From an uncultured Acidimicrobiia bacterium (GTDB lineage Bacteria; Actinomycetota; Acidimicrobiia; Spongiisociales; JAENVV01), in NCBI GenBank assembly GCA_905480085.1, contig CAJQPD010000326.1:1-17222 (forward strand): a stretch of DNA of 17,222 nucleotides, written 5' to 3'. Shown in pieces: positions 6,708 through 13,255 of this stretch. Made by a program: the position numbers and the translations under genes. The notes below the pieces were generated by a model. The model ran no database searches. It was not told the DNA's origin and was given only the letters and a program-made list of their open reading frames with translations. The stretch's first letter is position 1. Each line of letters begins with the position of its first letter.

Positions 6708-8090
6708 ATGGAGCGTAGGGAACTATCACCGGTCTCGAACCGCGAGCGGTTTTTCACCAACCCGGGTTTCGTGGCGCTCTGGGCCTCGCTGGGAATGGGG
6801 CTTCCCGCCGTAGCAGTTGGAGCCACTCTCGGTTCTGACCAGGCCATGGGCCTTACCTACATTCAGGTATTGCTGGTGGTCCCGATCGGCTTGCTCCTCG
6901 GCGGGGCGATTATCTCGGCGGTCGGCTGGATGGCCGCCGACATGGGCGTTCCGACCGGTCTGCTGTTCCGGCCGAGCCTTGGAATTGTTGGCTCGTGGGC
7001 GGCCTCCGGCTTTCAGGCACTCCTTTACATTGGTTGGACCGCTCTTGAGATTCAGATCGGGGCGGCGTTCCTCGAGCGAGTGGCCAGTGAGGCCGATTAT
7101 CCAATCTCGACCGCGGTCGCGATCACCGTTGCGACGACCCTGGTTGCCGGCTTGATATTTATGGGTATGTCATGGGTTTCGGGGGTTCTCATCCGACGAG
7201 TGACCTTCTGGATCGCCCTGGCGGTGGTCATCTGGATGGTGGTCGATGTCGTCTCCGGCGCAGATCTGGCAGGTTTGCGCGATCGGGTTCCAGATCAGAG
7301 TCAGTTCTGGCTGGCAATCGACATAGTGGTGATGTTCACCATGCTGTGGGTTCCGCTGGCCGGGGATACGGCGCGATTCGCCAAGGACACCAGTGCCGCG
7401 ACGTCGGGCGTCGGGTTTGGCTTTGGTATTGGTTTCGGCGTCATGCTCCTGGTGGGGGCAATCGTGGGGCTGGCAGGAGGGATGGACGGAACGATCAATG
7501 GTTCGATCGATTTTCTCGTCGGCAGGGCGGGGACACTTGTCTTGTTGATCGGGGTCGCATGGCTGTTGGCCGGAGAGATCGATCAACCGTTTGGGTTTGT
7601 ATATGGTGCGTCGACGGCGCTGGCCACCACCACCTTGCGGCGAGCTCCGCTCTGGCTGTCTCTGCTGGTCGTGGGGTTGGGTAGCGTGACGGCGTCACTG
7701 GCTAGCGCCAGCTCGTTGTTCGACGCGGGTAGCTTTTTGCTGGCGATGTTTGTCCCCCTCCTCGCCATTCTTATGGCGGACTTTTTCGTGGTGAGGCGCC
7801 GCCGCTACCTGACGGACGGTCTGTTCCAGTTAGATGGGGGACCATACGGCAAGGTAAACCTCTACGGTCTTTTGTCATTCTTGGTGGCATTTGCGGTCCA
7901 GCAGTGGATCAATCCGTCCGGTCCGGTCCCATGGATTGAGATTGTGGAGCGGCTTCCGGCGGCCGGCACCTGGGGAGCGGCCGGTGTCCCGGCCATGATC
8001 GTCAGCCTGTTGGTCGGCTTTGGTTTGTATGCAGGCTTGGGTAGGTGGAAGATCAAGGAGTGGGAATCGGTTTCCCATATCAGGCTTTGA
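6708..8090 (+). CDS. NCS1-family nucleobase/cation symporter
   Basis: Integral membrane permease of the cytosine/purine/uracil/thiamine/allantoin family. The protein is 460 residues from ATG 6708, with about 12 hydrophobic segments. Family marks include the N-terminal FFTNPGFVALWASLGMGLP, the GPTGLLFRPSLGIVGS-like loop (here MGVPTGLLFRPSLGIVGSW), YIGWTALEIQIG, the sequence PLAGDTARFAKD in mid-protein, and LMADFFVVRRRRYLTDGLF near the C terminus. The substrate cannot be fixed: cytosine (CodB) and the thiamine-precursor carrier CytX are both possible. No salvage or thiamine gene or riboswitch lies next to it. The open frame extends upstream to 6528, but that part is antisense to rlmN. It ends in a two-way terminator shared with the HHH gene. 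Confidence 0.88.
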   Translation: MERRELSPVSNRERFFTNPGFVALWASLGMGLPAVAVGATLGSDQAMGLTYIQVLLVVPIGLLLGGAIISAVGWMAADMGVPTGLLFRPSLGIVGSWAASGFQALLYIGWTALEIQIGAAFLERVASEADYPISTAVAITVATTLVAGLIFMGMSWVSGVLIRRVTFWIALAVVIWMVVDVVSGADLAGLRDRVPDQSQFWLAIDIVVMFTMLWVPLAGDTARFAKDTSAATSGVGFGFGIGFGVMLLVGAIVGLAGGMDGTINGSIDFLVGRAGTLVLLIGVAWLLAGEIDQPFGFVYGASTALATTTLRRAPLWLSLLVVGLGSVTASLASASSLFDAGSFLLAMFVPLLAILMADFFVVRRRRYLTDGLFQLDGGPYGKVNLYGLLSFLVAFAVQQWINPSGPVPWIEIVERLPAAGTWGAAGVPAMIVSLLVGFGLYAGLGRWKIKEWESVSHIRL

Positions 8091-8113
8091 CCTGATGTTG
8101 TAGATCAGGCTTT
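8077..8113. terminator. Two-way terminator with alternative hairpins
   Basis: A central CCTGAT (8091-8096) can pair with ATCAGG on its left (8079-8084, 6-base loop, extendable to 8 pairs by 8077-8078) or on its right (8104-8109, 7-base loop). The arms belong to a 10-bp direct repeat, ATCAGGCTTT, at 8079 and 8104. Each hairpin is followed by a short CTTT run. It covers the stop codons of the convergent permease and HHH genes. The U tracts are short, so efficiency is uncertain. Confidence 0.55.
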
Positions 8114-8452
8114 CACGAGGTCGGCGGCATCGTCGATCCATTTGCCGGCTCGAGCTTCCGTGATGTTGACGATCTCGGCCACATGCGCCGCGCTGGCTCC
8201 TGCCAGGTTCTCGTACGTAGCGATTCCAGCTTCCATGAGGCGCCGGGCGAACACGGGGCCGATGCCGCCGATGGCCGTCAGGTCGTCCGGATCCGTCGCA
8301 ACCGAGTCTGGCGGCTCGGGTGGCAGAGTGAAGGTCGGGTGTTCAGGCTCCCGGCTGAGCGCCAGCGTTACGAACCGATCGCGCATTGCCCAGGCAACCG
8401 CGCCGATACCGCCGATTATGCCGAGAACCCGGGCCGTTTTTCCAAGCTGCAT
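8105..8452 (-). CDS. Membrane-anchored helix-hairpin-helix protein
   Basis: Small protein of 115 residues. An N-terminal hydrophobic helix (about 8-23, RVLGIIGGIGAVAWAM) is followed by a proline/acid linker and a C-terminal HHH_5-like domain, DDLTAIGGIGPVFARRLMEAGI, then TYENLAGASAAHVAEIV. HHH motifs usually bind DNA or other nucleic acid without sequence specificity, but similar domains also serve as protein contacts, so its role is open. ATG 8452 lies 4 bases after the stop of the lysozyme-fold gene, so the two are translationally linked. The frame is open further upstream to 8752, but that part is antisense to coding sequence and is not used. Confidence 0.75.
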   Translation of the reverse strand: MQLGKTARVLGIIGGIGAVAWAMRDRFVTLALSREPEHPTFTLPPEPPDSVATDPDDLTAIGGIGPVFARRLMEAGIATYENLAGASAAHVAEIVNITEARAGKWIDDAADLVKA

Positions 8453-8456
8453 CTCG

Positions 8457-9179
8457 CTAACCCCAGCAATGGGCGGATGGATTCCAGTGGCGCCAGCCAC
8501 CACCGCTGTAGACCAACCAGGCTGCGACCGCCACGTTTGAGTCGGGGTCCAGGATGTTGGCACCGGCCAGTCCGGCTTTGGCGGACCGATCTTCCCAGAA
8601 CTTAGGAAGATGCTGAAACAGTCCCGAGGCGCTTGATGCACCATGGACGGCATTGGGGTCGCCGCTGCTTTCACAATGAATAACCCACAACGCCCGGTCG
8701 ACGTCCGCCGGGGAGAAATACGCTTCAACCAGGCTACGCCACGAAGCGGCATCGGCGGGGATATTGCTGTACTCGCGAGGTGCCGACACCGGGGGGGCCG
8801 GGGCCGGGGTTTTGGCCGTCGTCAACTTTGTGCGGGGGGCGGCAGTAGCGATTGTGGTCGTTGTCCGGTTGCTGGCTGCCTGGGCCGAGATCAGGGCGCT
8901 CACGTCAGGGGACTTCGCAACAGTGCTTTCGGTCAGGTCTACCTCCGGGGCGAAGTTCATGGCAGCCACCCGGCCGGCCAACAGTCCGACTGATGTGTCG
9001 GCTTCGCTCACAACCGCGTCGCTGACGACGGCGCCGGTGTCGTTTTGTGGGCCAACCGCGGTCGGTGCCTCAATCGAAACGGCCGGTCCAGTGGTGGGGG
9101 CGAACGCAGCGAAGCCAGCTACTGCAAATGATGCCATCGCAGCCCAGCCCACGAAAGCGCCCAATCGAATAAGTCGCAA
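8457..9179 (-). CDS. Exported lysozyme-fold / transglycosylase-like cell-wall enzyme
   Basis: Likely muralytic enzyme of 240 residues. A hydrophobic N-terminal export segment (about 7-28) is followed by about 100 residues of low complexity rich in Ala, Thr, Val and Pro, a typical wall-spanning linker. The C-terminal domain (about 143-240) has VIHCESSGDPNAVHG, with candidate catalytic Glu170, ASGLFQHLPKFWEDRSA, and ends SGGGWRHWNPSAHCWG. Cys169 and Cys238 probably form a disulfide. This matches the transglycosylase-SLT/Rpf-like lysozyme fold common in actinobacteria. The start is the TTG at 9179, the first plausible codon after an in-frame stop; a GTG nine codons later is an alternative. A promoter with a hairpin leader lies upstream, and the HHH gene follows directly. 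Confidence 0.82.
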   Translation of the reverse strand: MRLIRLGAFVGWAAMASFAVAGFAAFAPTTGPAVSIEAPTAVGPQNDTGAVVSDAVVSEADTSVGLLAGRVAAMNFAPEVDLTESTVAKSPDVSALISAQAASNRTTTTIATAAPRTKLTTAKTPAPAPPVSAPREYSNIPADAASWRSLVEAYFSPADVDRALWVIHCESSGDPNAVHGASSASGLFQHLPKFWEDRSAKAGLAGANILDPDSNVAVAAWLVYSGGGWRHWNPSAHCWG

Positions 9180-9207
9180 TTTAACAATCCGCCCTTGACA
9201 TTAAAAG

Positions 9208-9223
9208 GCTCCCAGCGAGGAGC
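9208..9223 (-). promoter_or_regulatory. Hairpin with short U run in the leader of the lysozyme-fold gene
   Basis: On the minus strand GCTCC (9223-9219) pairs with GGAGC (9212-9208) around a 6-base loop, followed by CTTTTAA. It lies between the predicted start of transcription and TTG 9179. It may be a weak terminator of the upstream GGT unit or an attenuator; the 5-bp stem is short. Confidence 0.4.
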
Positions 9224-9229
9224 TACCGC

Positions 9230-9259
9230 AGGATAGAGGTTTGGGGGGTGACTAAGCAA
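9230..9259 (-). promoter_or_regulatory. Promoter of the lysozyme-fold/HHH unit
   Basis: TTGCTT (9259-9254) and TATCCT (9235-9230) on the minus strand are 18 bases apart. An imperfect inverted repeat at 9247-9265 (GGTGGCT with AGTCACC, one G-U pair) lies over the -35 box and could be an operator or a small stem. Confidence 0.5.
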
Positions 9260-9295
9260 GCCACCTAGAGCCAAATAATGGAAAGTAGCGAAGAC

Positions 9296-10852
9296 CTACC
9301 GGACGGCGGCACTGGCGGTTCCCACCCGCGGGTCACCGGCGCCAACTCGAAGGCCGGAGGTGTTGACGCGAATAGCCGATACCGGTCCCCAACCGGCCTC
9401 CAGAGGCGCCCCGATCTCGATGTGGTGTCCGCGGGCTCTCAGCTCGCCGACGACTTCCGGGAGCATTCGCGACTCGACGCTCAGCGTCGATTGGTGGCCG
9501 GGAACGACCGACTTGGTTATCCACCTCGGCTCCTGTTGTGCCGTTGATGGGGAGAGTCCGGCGTGGAGTAGGTGGGCGGCCATCTGGGTCAGGATCTGGG
9601 GTTGCTGATTACCACCCCGGGTTCCGAGAATGAGAGACAACGCGTCGCCTTGGGTCCACAGGGAAGGGGCCAGCGTGTGAGCCGGTCGTCGCCCCGGGGT
9701 CAGCTCGTTGCGATGTCCTCTTTCGAGCGTGAAACCCGCCCCCCGGTTGTGCAAGAAGAAGCCGGATTCGCCGGCCCCGATGCCGCTTCCAATGCCATGG
9801 AAGTTCGATTGGATGAGCGACACCCCCATCCCTGACCGGTCGACAACCGATAGGTACGTGGTCCCGCCCGGGCCAGGCGAAGGGTGGTTCCAACTGCCGG
9901 CTCGGGATCGATCGATCCGGGCAGCCGCGGCTTCCAGCACATGATCCCCGAGTAGTTCTTCATGGCCGGCCGCCGTCGACGGGTCGGACAGTAGAGCGTC
10001 CCGCCCTCCCGCAACCGACCGATAGGCCTCGATCGTGAGATGGACGTAATCCGGATCGCCGGGATCGGTTGGCGGTGCACACATTTCGAAGATCCGGGCC
10101 GACGCCAGGGTGAGGTAACCCTGACTGTTCGGTGGGATCGTCCATGCTGTGTGCCCGAAGACATCAAGCGACATTGGCTCAATCCAAGCTGGTTGATAGC
10201 CGGCAAGATCCTCGATCGTGATGTATCTGTGCACCGCGGCAGATATGTCGGCCGCCACAGTTCCCTCGTAGAAAGCGCTGGCTCCCTCGGACGCAATACG
10301 GGTGAGGGTCGTTTCGAGTTGGGGTCGGTTGATCCACGTGCCGGGTGGCGGCGCCGACCCATCCTGGTACAGAGGTCGAGAGGCCGACTGTGGAACCAGT
10401 TGTTCGGAACGATTGGTGAGGGCTTTGCTGAGTTCGATGCTGACCGGGAACCCGTCACGGGCATAGGAGATGGCCGGTCCAAGAACTACGTCAAGAGGAA
10501 GCGCTCCGAGGTCGCGTGACAACCATTCCCAGCCCCGTACACAGCCAGGGATCGTGACTGACACCGGGTCTGTGATCGGGATGACATTGCCGGTCAGATG
10601 ATCGGCGTTCGCACCTGATCCGGCCCAGCCTGAGGCGTTGAGGGCGACGGGCTTGTTGTCACCAGACCGGTGGACCAGGGCGAACAGATCGCCGCCGATT
10701 CCGCAGGTCTCGGGAGCAACGACTCCCAGCGTCGCGTTGGCGGCGATGGCGGCGTCGACCGCATTGCCACCTTTGCCAAGCATCTCCAAACCAGCCTGAG
10801 TAGCCAGTTCGTGAGGGGTGACGACAATGTCGCCGAAGGTTTGCCGGTTCAC
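9296..10852 (-). CDS. Gamma-glutamyltranspeptidase family protein, cytosolic form
   Basis: N-terminal nucleophile hydrolase of 518 residues that should self-cleave to expose a threonine. The family start is clear (VTPHELATQAGLEMLGKGGNAVDAA, then ETCGIGGDLFALV). The predicted nucleophile is Thr331 in GGTTYLSVVDRSG, where most family members read TTHxSVVD; the second Thr and SVVD are intact. The later GTRGGNQQPQILTQ corresponds to the substrate-binding GSPGG region but is altered. There is no signal peptide, unlike periplasmic or secreted glutathione-degrading GGT, which suggests an intracellular amidohydrolase or acylase-like role. GTG 10852 overlaps the stop codon of the upstream gene by GTGA, so translation is coupled to that unknown protein. 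Family membership is firm; substrate unknown. Confidence 0.88.
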   Translation of the reverse strand: MNRQTFGDIVVTPHELATQAGLEMLGKGGNAVDAAIAANATLGVVAPETCGIGGDLFALVHRSGDNKPVALNASGWAGSGANADHLTGNVIPITDPVSVTIPGCVRGWEWLSRDLGALPLDVVLGPAISYARDGFPVSIELSKALTNRSEQLVPQSASRPLYQDGSAPPPGTWINRPQLETTLTRIASEGASAFYEGTVAADISAAVHRYITIEDLAGYQPAWIEPMSLDVFGHTAWTIPPNSQGYLTLASARIFEMCAPPTDPGDPDYVHLTIEAYRSVAGGRDALLSDPSTAAGHEELLGDHVLEAAAARIDRSRAGSWNHPSPGPGGTTYLSVVDRSGMGVSLIQSNFHGIGSGIGAGESGFFLHNRGAGFTLERGHRNELTPGRRPAHTLAPSLWTQGDALSLILGTRGGNQQPQILTQMAAHLLHAGLSPSTAQQEPRWITKSVVPGHQSTLSVESRMLPEVVGELRARGHHIEIGAPLEAGWGPVSAIRVNTSGLRVGAGDPRVGTASAAVR

Positions 10853-11466
10853 CGCTTGAGCTGCGGTACAACTCGATTGATCGCGTCGAGGGTGGCCCTG
10901 ACCGCACTTTGAGCTTCGTCAGGGCCGACCAGAGCGCAACCGACCAGCAGTCGTTCCTCGCCTCCTGAGACCATCACGACCTGGGCGATGGCGACCGGCC
11001 GGGATCCGATGGTCGGGGTCTCCAGGGCGGCCAGTGCGAGAGCAAAGTCCTCACCGAGGGCCTGCTCGACCGCTCCCAGCGTTGCCTCCCCGACGATCCG
11101 AACGCGCGACGTCGGTCCGACCGGCCCGCTCGCCGACCCGACATACACTTCGTTCTTCCAGGCGAGGGTGACTTCGACCTGAGACTTGGCCCCTTCGGGG
11201 CGTTCGGTGATGTCGACTACGGCTGGCCGATCGCTCCGGCCCATCTCGTCGTTCTCGATCTGGACGACCGACACGATCCGCCGGTCGATGGTTATTCCAA
11301 AAGAGGCCATCGCCAGGCTTTGGACGTCGCGCACCACTTGTTTGGCCGGCTTGCCCGGAGTGGCAAGGACGTGGACTTCGGCGATAGTGTTTCGGTCTCC
11401 CACCACTCGAACGGCATCGACAGTGGTCAGTCGGCACAGTGATTCTTCAAGTTCGGCGTAACGCAT
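10849..11466 (-). CDS. Unknown protein coupled to the GGT homologue
   Basis: I do not recognise a named family. It has 205 residues, soluble, with no signal peptide or membrane segment. An N-terminal part of about 70 residues contains TIAEVHVLATPGKPAKQVVRDV and FGITIDRRIVSVVQIE. The alternating strand-helix-strand pattern suggests a small alpha/beta sensing or dimerisation domain. A separate C-terminal part (about 95-205) has strands ending SGGEERLLVGCALV and a final helix SAVRATLDAINRVV. The two parts could be related folds. The ATG at 11466 has TAAGTT exactly 6 bases upstream, so the mRNA is probably leaderless. Its stop overlaps the start of the GGT homologue (GTGA), implying equal amounts or a joint function. 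Confidence 0.8.
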   Translation of the reverse strand: MRYAELEESLCRLTTVDAVRVVGDRNTIAEVHVLATPGKPAKQVVRDVQSLAMASFGITIDRRIVSVVQIENDEMGRSDRPAVVDITERPEGAKSQVEVTLAWKNEVYVGSASGPVGPTSRVRIVGEATLGAVEQALGEDFALALAALETPTIGSRPVAIAQVVMVSGGEERLLVGCALVGPDEAQSAVRATLDAINRVVPQLKR

Positions 11467-11472
11467 GCCGCA

Positions 11473-11478
11473 AACTTA
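11473..11478 (-). promoter_or_regulatory. -10 box TAAGTT of the unknown/GGT operon (leaderless)
   Basis: TAAGTT on the minus strand is exactly 6 bases before ATG 11466, the same spacing as at 1669 and at rlmN. No Shine-Dalgarno is present. Confidence 0.55.
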
Positions 11479-11510
11479 GCCGTGATGGTGGCACTTTCTG
11501 CGGTTTGTCC

Positions 11511-11540
11511 TTGGGTTCTTGAAGGGGTAACTGCTACATT
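11511..11540 (+). promoter_or_regulatory. Promoter of the structured leader and HD-domain operon
   Basis: TTGGGT (11511-11516) and TACATT (11535-11540) are 18 bases apart; transcription should start near 11547. A short inverted repeat, GGGTA (11525-11529) and TACCC (11547-11551), brackets the -10 box and could be an operator. Confidence 0.5.
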
Positions 11541-11546
11541 ATTTTG

Positions 11547-11790
11547 TACCCACCGTGGTCGGACCCCGGTGGGTGAGCTGGATTCCACAGGATGCTGACC
11601 CTGTTCCAGGCTCGGTGCGGGCTAATGGGAGCCACTGAATCGAATATGTTCGATGAGGTTTCCTCGGAAACGAGGGGAAAAGGAGTCTGCTGCCCAAGCC
11701 CGATTAGTCCCTGGACTTAACAACCCCCAGCGAAGCGGAATTTCTGGCCGTCCATGTAGCGTGACGCGCCAAAAAACTCAAGAACTGGGT
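11547..11790 (+). ncRNA. Structured leader RNA, possible new riboswitch or cis-regulatory RNA
   Basis: About 245 bases without a convincing gene, holding at least five successive hairpins. (1) 11549-11573: CCCACCG with CGGTGGG, plus inner pairs. (2) 11578-11609: CTGGA with TCCAG and ACAGG with CCTGT, ten pairs broken by a 4-base TTCC bulge. (3) 11609-11633: GGCTC with GAGCC, which shares base 11609 with the second. (4) 11639-11654: ATCGAA, TATG loop, TTCGAT. (5) 11662-11675: CCTCG, GAAA tetraloop, CGAGG, followed by a purine run GGGGAAAAGGAG. It lies upstream of a 32-codon ORF and a membrane HD-GYP gene. I compared it from memory with cobalamin, SAM, TPP, FMN, glycine, M-box, c-di-GMP and c-di-AMP motifs and found no match. 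Structure is from direct reading; a regulatory role is inference. Confidence 0.45.
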
Positions 11791-11791
11791 G

Positions 11792-11890
11792 ATGTCCCCG
11801 ATGAAGATCAAGATTGCACGGATGGTCGCTGCTGCCAGTGGTTTGGCAGCAATGATTCTTGCCGGCAGCGCGTCATTGCGGATTAGCTAA
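11792..11890 (+). CDS. Short signal-peptide-like ORF, 32 codons
   Basis: From ATG 11792 the frame encodes 32 residues; a second ATG at 11801 would give 29 and a GTG at 11789 adds one. The peptide has a basic start (MKIKIAR) and a hydrophobic stretch (MVAAASGLAAMILAGSA), then stops shortly after at SLRIS. It looks like a Sec signal peptide with no mature protein, or a single-span micropeptide. It lies at the end of the structured leader and 51 bases before the HD-GYP start. The ribosome site is weak (GGGTG just before the ATG). It could be a leader peptide whose translation controls the downstream operon, a true membrane micropeptide, or chance. Confidence 0.45.
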   Translation: MSPMKIKIARMVAAASGLAAMILAGSASLRIS

Positions 11891-11941
11891 GAAACAGTAC
11901 GACGCTTGGGCAGCGGACCTTCTTTTAGGGGAGGATGCAAT

Positions 11942-13255
11942 TTGCAGGCGGTAAAGGTCAGGTTGGCCATCGCATATGCGGGCTTGGGGGCGGTGGCGCT
12001 TGGCGTCGCTGTGGCAACTCAGGAGTTTCCGCCGCTACGAGATTGGGCGCCGTTTGCCGTCGTGGCCTTCCTGACGGTCTATCACGCCGTTGAGGTCAAC
12101 GATCACCTCACTGCCTCACCGGCCGCCATGATCTTCCTGGCGACCGCGGTCGCCTTTGGAGCGGGCCACGCCGCACTCGGAGCCGCAGCCATCTCGGCGG
12201 TCAGTCCAGTGACCAAGTCGGACATCGCCGAACGTCGAGTTGCCCTGTCTGTCATCAACTGGGGGCAAACCGTCGTGGCGGCGGTCCTGGCCGGGTTTGT
12301 ACTTGAACCGTTCTTTCCCACCGGTGCTTGGAGCCAACGGGACTTTCCCCTGGTGGCGGTCGGTGCAATGTTGGCCTCCATGGTGTACCACCTCGTGAAC
12401 TGGGGTTTGGTGAGCCTGGCGGTGCGGATTGTGTATCGGAAGCGAGAAGTACGGCCCTGGTCACGTATGGGATCGATTCTCCGATCAACGGTCGTGATGG
12501 GATTTGTCGGCGGGTTGCTCGGAGCGACATACCATCTTGTGCCGGTGGCCTTGCCCTTCATATTCGCTCTGTTCGGGGTTGGTTATCTGGCGTTTTCGTC
12601 GTTGAGTGAACTGCGAGAAGCCCAGGAGGCCACGTTGCGAGGGTTCATTAAGGCGCTAGAAGCCAAGGATCTCTATACGCGTGGACACACCGAGCGGGTG
12701 GCCTATTTCAGTCAGCTGATTGCCGAGAGGATGAACTATCGAGGCACGAGGTTGGAGCGGGTGCGCTGGGCCGCCCTCATCCACGATGTTGGCAAGTTGG
12801 CGGTGCCGCGAGACCTCATCCGAAAGCGGGGTCGTCTTGAAGACGGCGAATATCAACAGTTGCAAGTACATGCGCATGTGGTTGAGGACCTGCTTGCCGA
12901 GGTCGAGTTCCTTCGACCAATGGTGGAGATTGCCTCAGGACACCATTCACGTTTCGACGGAGGCGGCTACGGAGGCACCGGGCACGCCCACGGGAATCCT
13001 CCGTCCCAGGAAGCTCGGATTCTTGCGGTGGCCGACGCGTTTGACGCGATGACCTCGACCCGATCCTATCGGGTAGCCCTTAGCCAGGAATTCGCATTTC
13101 AGGAGCTGCGCGCGAACGCCGGCACCCAGTTCGACCCCGAGGTTGTCGAGGCGCTGGTTCAGAGTGTCGTCGAGAGTGGCGAACGGTACGGTTCGCCGAA
13201 CCTGGGGTCTGAGGAAGCAGCCAGGCTGATCGCCGAAGGCAAGGGCAGGCCGTGA
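11942..13255 (+). CDS. Membrane HD-GYP-type phosphodiesterase, variant GYG
   Basis: Predicted cyclic-dinucleotide phosphodiesterase or signalling protein, 437 residues. The first 220 residues hold about six to seven hydrophobic segments forming a membrane sensor region. The cytoplasmic HD domain begins DLYTRGHTERVAYFSQLI (His249), then LIHDVGKLAVP (His281, Asp282, Lys285), GHHSRFDGGGYGG (His334, His335, Asp339) and RILAVADAFDAMTSTRSYR. These are the metal ligands of the HD-GYP family; the loop reads GYG instead of GYP. Metal binding should be intact, but c-di-GMP hydrolysis is not assured. The TTG start at 11942 is chosen for the strong GGGGAGG site 7 bases upstream; the longer in-frame TTG at 11906 has none. 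It is translationally coupled to the next gene. Confidence 0.85.
   Translation: MQAVKVRLAIAYAGLGAVALGVAVATQEFPPLRDWAPFAVVAFLTVYHAVEVNDHLTASPAAMIFLATAVAFGAGHAALGAAAISAVSPVTKSDIAERRVALSVINWGQTVVAAVLAGFVLEPFFPTGAWSQRDFPLVAVGAMLASMVYHLVNWGLVSLAVRIVYRKREVRPWSRMGSILRSTVVMGFVGGLLGATYHLVPVALPFIFALFGVGYLAFSSLSELREAQEATLRGFIKALEAKDLYTRGHTERVAYFSQLIAERMNYRGTRLERVRWAALIHDVGKLAVPRDLIRKRGRLEDGEYQQLQVHAHVVEDLLAEVEFLRPMVEIASGHHSRFDGGGYGGTGHAHGNPPSQEARILAVADAFDAMTSTRSYRVALSQEFAFQELRANAGTQFDPEVVEALVQSVVESGERYGSPNLGSEEAARLIAEGKGRP

Noticed and set aside
8453..8752. Upstream extension of the HHH protein to 8752
   Set aside because: It lies inside the lysozyme-fold gene in another frame; the coupled ATG at 8452 gives a natural start with a membrane helix.
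11547..11790. Known riboswitch (cobalamin, c-di-GMP I/II, c-di-AMP, SAM, M-box) in the leader
   Set aside because: Short partial matches such as GCCACTG and GCTGCTGCCC occur, but none of the conserved cores of these classes is present in order.
11653..11886. 77-codon plus-strand open frame in the leader region
   Set aside because: It is polar, rich in Arg, Gln and Cys, with no family features and no ribosome site, and it overlaps the hairpins and the better signal-peptide ORF in another frame.
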